Positions 1 through 5,306 of a stretch of 6,036 bases of DNA are shown here, one piece after another. Below the pieces are notes generated by a model, which made no database searches, was not told where the DNA came from, and saw only the letters and a program-made list of their open reading frames with translations. The stretch covers positions 1,413,752-1,419,787 of the forward strand of contig CP070771.1 of the NCBI GenBank assembly GCA_020345785.1, in the 5' to 3' direction. The position numbers were made by a program, and so were the translations under genes. The stretch comes from Desulfobacterales bacterium (GTDB lineage Bacteria; Desulfobacterota; Desulfobacteria; Desulfobacterales; JAFDCJ01). Position 1 is the first letter of the stretch; each line of letters begins with the position of its first letter.

Positions 1-360
1 CAACATACCGAACCGTTACAGATCCTCTTTTACCAGTTGTTTTTTTCGGCGCCGTTTTTACTCATATTCAGCATCATGCTGGAAGACTCCATTTTATGGA
101 GTGTGTCTTTTACCCTGGGCTTTTCTCTGTTCTATCAGTGCATCATTGTTGCCTTTCTCAGCTATCTGGTTTGGTTTGTGCTGGTTTCTCGGTACCCGGT
201 CAGCTTAATGCATGCCTTTTCATTCTTTACGCCGTTGTTTGGAGTTATTTTCAGCGGGCTGCTGATCCTGGGAGAGACGATCAGCCCCAACCTGGTAATA
301 GCATTAGTTCTGGTAAGTCTTGGTATGGTCCTCGTCAATTACCACCCTGCCCCCAAGTAA
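1..360 (+). CDS. EamA/DMT-family transporter, C-terminal part (5' end outside window)
   Basis: The frame is open from the first base and ends at TAA 358-360, giving the last 119 residues; the true start lies upstream of the window. The fragment is very hydrophobic, with about four membrane helices (roughly residues 10-26, 36-60, 68-87 and 92-111). The third carries the typical end-of-EamA-repeat pattern: a sequence like AFSFFTPLFGVIFSGLL followed by the short ILGE loop, then a final helix ending LGMVLVNY. In this family that is the second of two EamA repeats in a ten-helix inner-membrane carrier that exports metabolites or amino acids. The substrate cannot be predicted. No canonical terminator follows: a T-run near 385-391 has no convincing GC stem before it. 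The family call is secure; specificity is unknown. Confidence 0.88.
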   Translation, partial: QHTEPLQILFYQLFFSAPFLLIFSIMLEDSILWSVSFTLGFSLFYQCIIVAFLSYLVWFVLVSRYPVSLMHAFSFFTPLFGVIFSGLLILGETISPNLVIALVLVSLGMVLVNYHPAPK

Positions 361-505
361 AAACGCGCGATCCCTCAGTCTGCTTTTTTCTAATCAAATC
401 CGGAATACTGCCGATATTAAAAATAGCTACTACTTGAGACCGGCGGATGTATGCCAATTCGGGTCTAAAAAGTTTGCAGGAAAATTTGGACTGAAGGCGC
501 CAAAT
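361..505. other. Intergenic spacer between transporter and 231-aa protein gene
   Basis: This 145-bp stretch has no convincing gene. It contains a weak bulged inverted repeat, AGACC (437-441) with GGTCT (462-466), which has an inner GGC/GCC pair and an 8-nt loop. A TTGAGA at 434-439 has no good -10 at the right distance. I therefore name neither a promoter nor a terminator here. The downstream gene may be read through from the transporter gene or may use a promoter I cannot recognise. Confidence 0.4.
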
Positions 506-1201
506 ATGAACTATCATAAGAACAACCTGAAGCACATTCAGATAAAAATCGGGCTGGCCAAGGACCAAGAGGGGATTGCCACTGGATGCCTAATTGCTAT
601 CATCGCTTTTATTTTGATTTTTGTGGCTATCGGCGTCTTTGTTGCTAGAAATTATCAAACCTGGCTCGCCGATGGAATTACGGCGGCAATGCATGCGGTT
701 ATTGAAAAATCCGATCTACCACAGGATGATAAATCCCAAATATCAGATATTATTGTCCAGATTAAAGACGGCTACCTGGCGGGAGAAATCTCGATTGCAG
801 AGCTTGGTTCTATCCTGGACAGCCTGGCCGAATGCCCGGCGATTCCTATGGGGCTCGTCCTTCAATTTAAAGAAAGTTACGTCGTAGCGTCGGGGTTGTC
901 CGATGCTGAGAAAACGGCGGCCGATTTGAATCTTAACCGCCTGGCTCGGGGACTTTCCGGCGGGCAAATAGACTGGGAAATTGTCGATGAGATTCTGGCG
1001 CCGATCAGCGAGCCGAATGACGAGGGGAATCAGCGTCTTAAGTCCCCAGCTGAAGTATCCGATGACGAAATCCGAGAAGTCATCCTCACCGTTAAAACTG
1101 CCGCCGATCAGGCCGGAATTTCGCAAGAAAAGGTTGAGATCGATATTTCAGAAGAGTTTAAAAAATCGGTCGAGGCGGCCCTGGGGCGCTCCATAACATA
1201 G
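506..1201 (+). CDS. Uncharacterised single-span membrane protein, 231 aa
   Basis: I do not recognise a named family. The open frame extends upstream to an ATG at 320 inside the transporter gene, but that extension looks non-coding. I chose ATG 506 because GAAGG (493-497) lies 8 nt before it and the protein then starts with a short polar stretch. Residues 1-22 are polar or basic, 25-48 form one strongly hydrophobic helix, and 50-231 are a soluble, mostly helical, acidic region. That region includes a segment with KSDLPQDDKSQI near 68-79, an SGLSDAEKTAADLNLNRLAR segment at 129-148, and a charged tail. It resembles hypothetical proteins I recall from Planctomycetes and deltaproteobacteria with a 'GLSDEEK' segment, but this is only a memory of similarity. 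No catalytic motif is visible. Most of the protein probably sits on one side of the membrane. Its stop is 15 nt from the end of the convergent FAD dehydrogenase gene. Confidence 0.75.
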   Translation: MNYHKNNLKHIQIKIGLAKDQEGIATGCLIAIIAFILIFVAIGVFVARNYQTWLADGITAAMHAVIEKSDLPQDDKSQISDIIVQIKDGYLAGEISIAELGSILDSLAECPAIPMGLVLQFKESYVVASGLSDAEKTAADLNLNRLARGLSGGQIDWEIVDEILAPISEPNDEGNQRLKSPAEVSDDEIREVILTVKTAADQAGISQEKVEIDISEEFKKSVEAALGRSIT

Positions 1202-1206
1202 AGAAT

Positions 1207-1224
1207 TCAGAGCCTATTATCTGA
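1207..1224. other. Small inverted repeat at convergent gene ends
   Basis: TCAGA (1207-1211) and TCTGA (1220-1224) can pair around an 8-nt loop. The right arm overlaps the last codons of the minus-strand FAD dehydrogenase, and the left arm lies just after the stop of the 231-aa protein gene. The stem is only 5 bp and no T-run follows on either strand, so this is at best a weak shared 3' structure and not a canonical intrinsic terminator. Confidence 0.2.
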
Positions 1225-2722
1225 CGGTAAAATCCATATGGGTGCTGATGGGCGCCGTGTCAAACAGAGCGCCGGGATTAAGAATATCATCGGGGTCGAA
1301 CAGGTTCTTTATTTCGCGCAGATACCTGAAAGCAGGTCCCAGCTCCGGCTCCAGGTAGAGAGAGCGGGACCTCCCGGCATTGTGCTCACCGACCAGGGTC
1401 CCGTTATACTTGCGCAGGATGCTGAAGGACTCTTTTGAAACCGTTTCGATTTGCTCGGCCAGATTGTCGGCGGTCGAATCGAAAAAGGGTCTGGCGTGGA
1501 TGCTGCCAAAACCGAGGTGTCCGTAAAAGCAAATCTCGACACCCAGCCGCTGCATCAGGGCCTGGAGCTCCGGAATAACCCTCCCGAAGTCTTTCAAGTG
1601 GATGGCAACGTCATCAATAATCGACGGAAACAGCAACTTATTTTCACGACCATATTTCATGAGCGACGGTTGAATCCGGCGACGATCCTGCCACAGGACG
1701 GCCTCTTCCGGGCTGCCGCTGCCAATGTCCCACATCCGCGAGACATTGTAGGCTTCAACGATTTCACGGCCCGCCCGGGCCTGTTCGGCGGAGGCGTCGA
1801 ATTCCGCCACCAGGGTGCCGACGATGCCTGGGTCTTCCAGATTCAGGATTTGACCGTTGACGTGTCCGGCACACGCGGCATCCGAATATTCCAACGCGGC
1901 GGGATCCAGGGCTTTCAAGCGCATGGCCGCCTCGGCAAATTCATCGTAGTCCCTGAAATGCGCCACAAAGGTTCCCATAGAAGGCCGCTTTGGCAGCAAT
2001 TTCAAGCGGATCTCGGTCACAATCCCCAGCGTACCGACACTGCCCACCAGCAGGTGGGCGGCCAGCTCGCCCATATCGGTATAGCGGGTGAAGGCCTTGA
2101 GATTATATCCACCGGCGATAAACGGCCTGCGGTCGACAATGGTGCGGCTGGCGGCATCCGCCAAAAACCTTTGCTGGATTTTGCCCAGGCCGGTTGCGAG
2201 GTAATCGGGCAGGCCTTCCGCCGTATCGACCACCTCCCCTCCGGCGGTGATAAAGCGCAGCGATGTTACAAACGCATCCAGGGTGCCGTACTTGGCAGTG
2301 CGGGGGCCGGTGGAACGGGTCCCGACGTTTCCGCCCAGGGCGCAGATGGCGCTGCTCGAGGGGACGGCGGGCAGCATCAGATGATGCGCCGAAATCTGTT
2401 TGACAAAATGATCCAGGATCATACCCGGCTGGACAACGGTTTCCTCCCCGACCCGGATCAACCGATTGAGATACTTTTTAAAGTTCAATATGATTCCCGG
2501 CCCGATGGAGGCACCGCTGAGGTCGCTTCCGCCCGAGCGCGACACAATGCTGAGCCCCTCGTTGCGCGCAAATTGAAGGGTGCTGAGGATATCTTCTTCA
2601 TTTTTGGGTTCGACCACCAGGGCGGGTACGATGCGATACATGCTCATATCGCGGCTGAATTTCTCCAGGGTTTCGGCGTCAACATGCCGGTCGCCGCTGA
2701 TATTTAGATTGTCAAGGTCCAT
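1217..2722 (-). CDS. FAD-linked 2-hydroxyacid dehydrogenase (GlcD/D-2-hydroxyglutarate dehydrogenase type)
   Basis: This 501-aa protein has the VAO/PCMH fold of FAD-dependent dehydrogenases that oxidise D-2-hydroxyacids such as glycolate, D-lactate or D-2-hydroxyglutarate. The FAD-binding domain (about 30-240) shows PKNEEDI, RSGGSDLSG (62-70), a QPG at 98-100, LGGNVGTRSTG (129-139) and GSVGTLGIVTEI (227-238). The C-terminal FAD-oxidase domain keeps the metal ligands of the D-2-hydroxyglutarate dehydrogenase group: H402 and H409 in YGHLGFGSIHARP, and E446 in GEHNAG. It ends with the usual FDPDDILNPG (475-484). Two consensus loops differ: GHxGDGN has become GHLGFGS, and EHGxG has become EHNAG. 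The GHLGFGSIHARP and RSRS features lean toward the FAD half of YdiJ-like FAD/Fe-S fusions, yet no Fe-S domain or partner gene is present here. ATG 2722 is preceded by AGGTGG (2727-2732, 4-nt spacing) and a good promoter. The exact substrate is unknown. Confidence 0.92.
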   Translation of the reverse strand: MDLDNLNISGDRHVDAETLEKFSRDMSMYRIVPALVVEPKNEEDILSTLQFARNEGLSIVSRSGGSDLSGASIGPGIILNFKKYLNRLIRVGEETVVQPGMILDHFVKQISAHHLMLPAVPSSSAICALGGNVGTRSTGPRTAKYGTLDAFVTSLRFITAGGEVVDTAEGLPDYLATGLGKIQQRFLADAASRTIVDRRPFIAGGYNLKAFTRYTDMGELAAHLLVGSVGTLGIVTEIRLKLLPKRPSMGTFVAHFRDYDEFAEAAMRLKALDPAALEYSDAACAGHVNGQILNLEDPGIVGTLVAEFDASAEQARAGREIVEAYNVSRMWDIGSGSPEEAVLWQDRRRIQPSLMKYGRENKLLFPSIIDDVAIHLKDFGRVIPELQALMQRLGVEICFYGHLGFGSIHARPFFDSTADNLAEQIETVSKESFSILRKYNGTLVGEHNAGRSRSLYLEPELGPAFRYLREIKNLFDPDDILNPGALFDTAPISTHMDFTVR

Positions 2723-2726
2723 TTTG

Positions 2727-2732
2727 CCACCT
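2727..2732 (-). promoter_or_regulatory. Ribosome-binding site of the FAD dehydrogenase gene
   Basis: On the minus strand this reads AGGTGG, 4 nt before ATG 2722. It is a close match to the anti-Shine-Dalgarno complement, although the spacing is short. It supports the chosen start. Confidence 0.6.
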
Positions 2733-2769
2733 GATTTATAAAATATAGCAAATTGAGATACCGGCAGAG

Positions 2770-2798
2770 AATATGGTTACCGTAGGATATGATGTCAA
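2770..2798 (-). promoter_or_regulatory. Sigma-70-type promoter for the FAD dehydrogenase gene
   Basis: Read on the minus strand, a perfect TTGACA -35 (2793-2798) is followed after exactly 17 bp by CATATT (2770-2775, four of six consensus bases). The predicted transcription start is near 2763, which gives a leader of about 40 nt before ATG 2722. The promoter lies in the 182-bp spacer shared with the divergent CAP lipoprotein gene. For that gene I found no comparably good plus-strand promoter. Confidence 0.6.
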
Positions 2799-2904
2799 GA
2801 AAGGCGACCGGATAAAGGTTTCGGCAGAATGACCGATACTCTCATCAGAAGCAACCCAATGACGGTAAAGCAGAACGCGATAATTTTAAACCGGAGAAAC
2901 TGTT

Positions 2905-3438
2905 GTGAAACGATTTTTGATTTTTTTATTTTGTGTGTCGGTACTGGCAGGCTGTGCCCAGCCCAAAGAAAAAGTTATCATCATCAAGCAGAACCAGTTT
3001 TTTCGCTGCGAAACAGATAAGGCCATCAGAATGAAAATGGTGAATCTGATCAACAAGGCCAGATTGAAAAAACGGTATTGCGGATCCAAGCCGTGTCCAC
3101 CGGCCCGTTCGATTAGATGGAACCCACGGCTGGCACAAGCCGCCTTAAAACACTCCAGAGACATGGCCAAAAACGACTTTTTTGACCACACCGGATCCAA
3201 TGGCAAAACGGTTGTCGAACGCGTCAACTCTATTGGGTATGGATGGCGTGCTGTCGGCGAAAACATTTTTGCCGGACACGAAAGCTCTGATGACGTCGTG
3301 GCGGGCTGGTTGGCCAGCGCCGGACACTGCCAAAACATCATGTCACCAGGTTTTACGGAAATAGGGGCCGCTTGCTTTTGCAACCCTGATTCCGATTATG
3401 GGACTTACTGGACCCTGGTGCTGGCTTCGCCGAAGTAA
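2905..3438 (+). CDS. CAP/SCP-domain (YkwD-like) lipoprotein
   Basis: This is a 177-aa exported lipoprotein. The start is GTG 2905, with GGAG (2893-2896) 8 nt upstream. Residues 1-16 form a signal peptide ending in the lipobox LAGC (14-17), so C17 should be the lipidated residue; D at +2 is absent (the next residue is A), which favours the outer membrane under the E. coli sorting rule. The CAP domain (about 40-174) has the bacterial-type order: LINKAR, HSRDMA (83-88), DFFDHTGSNG (91-100), GENIFAG (118-124) and SAGHCQNIM (138-146). The cavity residues H95, E119 and H141 of the family are all present. Six cysteines outside the signal peptide and lipobox (C35, C59, C64, C142, C157, C159) could form disulfides in the periplasm. 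Bacterial CAP proteins have few proven activities, so the role is unknown. The gene diverges from the FAD dehydrogenase and is not closely coupled to the TerB-like gene 131 bp downstream. Confidence 0.9.
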   Translation: MKRFLIFLFCVSVLAGCAQPKEKVIIIKQNQFFRCETDKAIRMKMVNLINKARLKKRYCGSKPCPPARSIRWNPRLAQAALKHSRDMAKNDFFDHTGSNGKTVVERVNSIGYGWRAVGENIFAGHESSDDVVAGWLASAGHCQNIMSPGFTEIGAACFCNPDSDYGTYWTLVLASPK

Positions 3439-3451
3439 AGCGCATCCGCTT
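3438..3451 (+). other. Short stem-loop after the CAP lipoprotein gene
   Basis: AAGCG (3438-3442) and CGCTT (3447-3451) pair perfectly around a CATC loop, beginning at the last base of the stop codon. No T-run follows, so it is not a standard intrinsic terminator. It could serve as a 3'-end stabilising hairpin, or it may be chance. Confidence 0.25.
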
Positions 3452-3467
3452 CCGTCATCAGCATAAT

Positions 3468-3496
3468 TTGACAATTCAATCGGCCTGCCGTATATC
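3468..3496 (+). promoter_or_regulatory. Sigma-70-type promoter for the TerB-like gene
   Basis: A perfect TTGACA -35 (3468-3473) is followed by a 17-bp spacer and TATATC (3491-3496, four of six consensus bases). Transcription would begin near 3503, giving a leader of about 67 nt before ATG 3570. This makes the TerB-like gene its own transcription unit even though the CAP gene upstream is on the same strand. Confidence 0.6.
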
Positions 3497-3517
3497 CAAG
3501 TTGTCCTATTCAGCATG

Positions 3518-3542
3518 TTAAAAGCGGTTTGCATGCGTTTAA
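3518..3542 (+). repeat. Imperfect inverted repeat in the TerB-like gene leader
   Basis: TTAAAAGC (3518-3525) and GCGTTTAA (3535-3542) form an 8-bp stem with one mismatch and a 9-nt loop. It lies within the predicted transcript, 13 nt before the ribosome-binding site. It could be a DNA operator or a weak RNA hairpin; the AT-rich stem makes the RNA reading less likely. Confidence 0.3.
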
Positions 3543-3555
3543 TTGAACTTACCGC

Positions 3556-3561
3556 AAGGAG
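3556..3561 (+). promoter_or_regulatory. Ribosome-binding site that fixes the TerB-like start
   Basis: AAGGAG lies 8 nt before ATG 3570. The frame remains open to a TTG at 3543, but that start would place this perfect Shine-Dalgarno sequence inside the coding region, so ATG 3570 is preferred. Confidence 0.75.
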
Positions 3562-3569
3562 AATTTCGG

Positions 3570-4028
3570 ATGCTCGACAGCCTCAAACACTTCTTCAACA
3601 AAGATGCAGCTGAAGGATATCAAAAGGACGACCACCGATCGGCCCACGATGTCCGGGTAGCGGCCTGTGCGCTTTTTGTGGAGATGGCGCGTATCGACGA
3701 AAAGTTCACGCCAACGGAGACGGAAACGATCCTTTCCATTTTGCAGGAAAAATACGGCTTAGTCAGGGAACACGCCGACGCCCTGCTGGCCGAAGCCGAT
3801 CAAGAACTGGAGCAAAGCGTCGATCTCTGGCAATTTGCGAAACTGATCAATGAAAATTATTCCATCGACGAAAAAATGGAGATCATCGAGATCCTCTGGC
3901 GAATGGTATTTGTCGACGGAAAAATGGACAGATACGAACACTACCTGATGAACAAGGTTAAAAATCTACTGCGCCTGTCACACGACCAGTTAATCGGCGT
4001 CAAGCTCAAAGTCCTTCACCCGAGCTGA
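3570..4028 (+). CDS. TerB-like (tellurite resistance TerB/COG4103-type) protein
   Basis: This 152-aa cytoplasmic protein is almost entirely helical and acidic. It shows the two-fold TerB pattern: an alanine-rich helix running into ARIDEKFTPTETETI (about 40-54), and a second copy, VFVDGKMDRYEHYLM (about 113-127). In each copy acidic residues (D43, E44 and E50; D116, D120 and E123) sit where TerB proteins have their metal-binding acidic clusters. The length and the lone-domain arrangement fit the short COG4103 group, found widely in proteobacteria outside ter operons. No other ter genes (terC, terD, terZ) are near, so a link to tellurite is not supported; the usual guess is a stress- or membrane-associated role. 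The stop is 18 nt from the end of the convergent methionine synthase gene. Confidence 0.85.
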   Translation: MLDSLKHFFNKDAAEGYQKDDHRSAHDVRVAACALFVEMARIDEKFTPTETETILSILQEKYGLVREHADALLAEADQELEQSVDLWQFAKLINENYSIDEKMEIIEILWRMVFVDGKMDRYEHYLMNKVKNLLRLSHDQLIGVKLKVLHPS

Positions 4029-4042
4029 ATTTTTGAAAAATT
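4028..4042. other. AT-rich palindrome between convergent genes
   Basis: AATTTTT (4028-4034) and AAAAATT (4036-4042) are perfectly symmetric around G4035. The palindrome nearly fills the 18-bp gap between the stops of the TerB-like gene and the methionine synthase gene. There is no GC stem and the one-base centre cannot form a normal loop, so it is unlikely to be a strong terminator. It does place T-runs on both strands at the gene ends. Confidence 0.2.
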
Positions 4043-4046
4043 ACAG

Positions 4047-5063
4047 TTACAGAGTTTTTCGCACCATTGCCGCGCCGGCAGCAAGGCTGGTGAGTTTGCC
4101 GAGTGCAATGTTATAAGGGATTGGCGCCATCCCGCAGTTTGTGCAGGGATAAAGCCTCGGCGCATCCACATGCTTCAGTGCCGCTCGAATGGTGGCGGCC
4201 ACTTGCTCCGGTGACTCCACGCGGTCTGCGGTGACTGCCACCGCACCAACCAATACATCTTTATCCTTCAGAAGTCCCATGAGTGAGGGAGGTACCCGGG
4301 ATTCGGCGCACTCCAGGGAAACCTGGTCGATGCGGCTGGTGTTCAGCACCGGAAAAATTTCTTCATACTGCCGCCATTGGCTGCCCAGGGTCTCTTTCCA
4401 GCGCAGATTTTCCTCGATGCCGTAACCGTAGCAAATATGAACGGCAGTGGTACAGGCCAACCCCTCGACCGCACGATTTAACGCAGCAATACCCCATTCC
4501 TTAACATCATCCATGAAAACATTGAAAGCCGGTTCGTCAAACTGAATCACGTCTACTCCGGCAGAAGACAATTCCCGGGCTTCGATGTTTAAGATCTCGG
4601 CAAACGCCATTGCCATCTCCGGTCGGCTGCCGTAATATGCGTTGGCAATCGTGTCACATATGGTCATGGGACCGGGTAAGGTGAATTTCAATTTGCGGCC
4701 GGTCCGGGACCTGGTGAAGCGAACCTCATCCAGATGAACGGATAGGGGCCGGGAAACCGGTCCGGTAACGGTCGGCACCTGCACGGTGTACCGGTTGTCG
4801 CGGATCCCCATGGAGGTTTTCTTCTCCCAGTCGATACCCTTGATGTGCTCAAGAAAACCGTGTACGAAATGGATGCGGAACTGCTCGCCGTCGGTGACGA
4901 TATCGATACCCGCCTCTTCCTGGTGTTTCAGCCACTCGGCGGCAGCGCGCTGCTGGGCACGCTTGAGCTCTTCACCCTGAAAGCGCCATCCAGCCCATAG
5001 TTTCTCCGGTTCAGCCAGCCATTCCGGCTTGGGCAGGCTGCCCGCAATTGTGGTTTCCAACAT
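4047..5063 (-). CDS. mesD: Short MetE-type methionine synthase, probably MesD-like (folate-independent group)
   Basis: This 338-aa protein matches only the C-terminal catalytic barrel of cobalamin-independent methionine synthase, which transfers a methyl group to homocysteine; full MetE is about 750 aa. The zinc site is complete by alignment to E. coli MetE: H209 and C211 (VHICYGYG), E251 (SLECAES) and C310 (PCTNCGMAP). Other family marks are AGSLPKP (7-13), TDGEQFR (57-63), LPGPMT (129-134) and IQFDEPAF (173-180). The segments GYGIEEN, WRQYEEIFP and LYPCTNCGMAP agree with my memory of the Acinetobacter-type MesD proteins, which take methyl groups from a donor other than methyl-folate and need MesX (DUF1852). 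No MesX gene lies in this window. ATG 5063 has AGGAG (5071-5075) 7 nt upstream. The coding sequence ends in two in-frame TAA codons (4047-4049 and 4041-4043) separated by one CTG. The barrel family is certain; the MesD subgroup, and so the symbol, is tentative. Confidence 0.85.
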   Translation of the reverse strand: MLETTIAGSLPKPEWLAEPEKLWAGWRFQGEELKRAQQRAAAEWLKHQEEAGIDIVTDGEQFRIHFVHGFLEHIKGIDWEKKTSMGIRDNRYTVQVPTVTGPVSRPLSVHLDEVRFTRSRTGRKLKFTLPGPMTICDTIANAYYGSRPEMAMAFAEILNIEARELSSAGVDVIQFDEPAFNVFMDDVKEWGIAALNRAVEGLACTTAVHICYGYGIEENLRWKETLGSQWRQYEEIFPVLNTSRIDQVSLECAESRVPPSLMGLLKDKDVLVGAVAVTADRVESPEQVAATIRAALKHVDAPRLYPCTNCGMAPIPYNIALGKLTSLAAGAAMVRKTL

Positions 5064-5070
5064 ATGAATT

Positions 5071-5075
5071 CTCCT
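5071..5075 (-). promoter_or_regulatory. Ribosome-binding site of the MesD-like gene
   Basis: On the minus strand this reads AGGAG, 7 nt before ATG 5063. It is a near-ideal Shine-Dalgarno sequence and confirms the start. Confidence 0.7.
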
Positions 5076-5189
5076 AATTACTCCGCCCTGAGAAAAAGTC
5101 GATTTTTAAAAAAACAATTTTGTCTTCAGCAGGCCTTGTAACCCATCAATATTTGAATTTAGGTTGAGATGCTCCTTAATGTAATCATC
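5076..5189. other. Leader/promoter side of the MesD-like gene, nothing recognised
   Basis: This AT-rich half of the 243-bp divergent spacer must hold the minus-strand promoter of the MesD-like gene. I found no good -35/-10 pair at the right spacing. I also saw no match to the SAM-I or SAM-II riboswitch motifs I know, no MetJ box (AGACGTCT) and no intrinsic terminator that would suggest attenuation. Confidence 0.35.
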
Positions 5190-5216
5190 TTGACTTAAAA
5201 ATCTAATTTTTATATT
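5190..5216 (+). promoter_or_regulatory. Candidate promoter of the FAH-family gene
   Basis: TTGACT (5190-5195) and TATATT (5211-5216) each match five of six consensus bases, but the spacer is only 15 bp, shorter than the preferred 17. The predicted start is near 5223, with a leader of about 84 nt. A short spacer is common in promoters that need an activator, and the dyad sequences here make regulation plausible. Confidence 0.45.
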
Positions 5217-5220
5217 GGAT
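5201..5220. promoter_or_regulatory. Imperfect dyad over the -10 region of the FAH-gene promoter
   Basis: ATCTAAT (5201-5207) and ATTGGAT (5214-5220) are inverted with one mismatch around a 6-bp centre. The dyad covers the candidate -10 and could be a repressor site. On its own it is AT-rich enough to arise by chance. Confidence 0.3.
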
Positions 5221-5241
5221 CAAACTGATAAAATCAGGTTG
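5221..5241. promoter_or_regulatory. 21-bp imperfect palindrome at the FAH-gene start site (operator candidate)
   Basis: CAAACTGAT (5221-5229) and ATCAGGTTG (5233-5241) are inverted with eight of nine positions matching and a 3-bp AAA centre. The palindrome abuts the preceding dyad and overlaps the predicted transcription start (about 5223). Size and symmetry fit a dimeric helix-turn-helix regulator such as a GntR-, IclR- or TetR-type protein, but no regulator gene lies in the window and I cannot name the family. Confidence 0.45.
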
Positions 5242-5249
5242 CCGCCATC

Positions 5250-5259
5250 CCGATATCGG
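5250..5259. repeat. Perfect 10-bp palindrome in the FAH-gene leader
   Basis: CCGATATCGG is fully symmetric and lies 9 bp after the larger palindrome, between the predicted transcription start and the ribosome-binding site. It may be a second protein-binding site or chance. Confidence 0.25.
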
Positions 5260-5306
5260 TTGATTGAGCCGGACTGAAATTCTACAGCTAAAAGAAAGGA
5301 TACTAA

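Noticed and set aside
361..392. Possible intrinsic terminator after the transporter gene (T-run at about 385-391)
   Set aside because: The sequence before the T-run (CGCGCGATCCCTCAGTCTGC) cannot fold into a stable stem next to it.
320..505. An N-terminal extension of the 231-aa protein starting inside the transporter gene
   Set aside because: The extension has no ribosome-binding site, overlaps the transporter coding end and translates to a low-complexity Ser/Lys-rich stretch, whereas ATG 506 has a suitable Shine-Dalgarno sequence.
1451..2707. A 418-codon plus-strand open frame opposite the FAD dehydrogenase gene
   Set aside because: It lies antisense to a gene with clear family motifs throughout, its own translation shows no recognisable domain and is rich in Gly, Gln and Arg as expected of a mirror frame, and it has no ribosome-binding site. 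It is a composition shadow.
2829..3020. A small plus-strand open frame before and overlapping the CAP lipoprotein gene
   Set aside because: It has no convincing ribosome-binding site, runs out of frame into the CAP coding region and shows no recognisable motif.
3543..3569. A TTG start nine codons upstream for the TerB-like protein
   Set aside because: This would put the perfect AAGGAG inside the coding sequence; ATG 3570 is correctly spaced from it.
5064..5190. A SAM-responsive riboswitch or MetJ operator upstream of the methionine synthase
   Set aside because: I looked for SAM-I and SAM-II core motifs and an AGACGTCT-type MetJ box and saw none. A covariance-model search (Rfam) would settle it.
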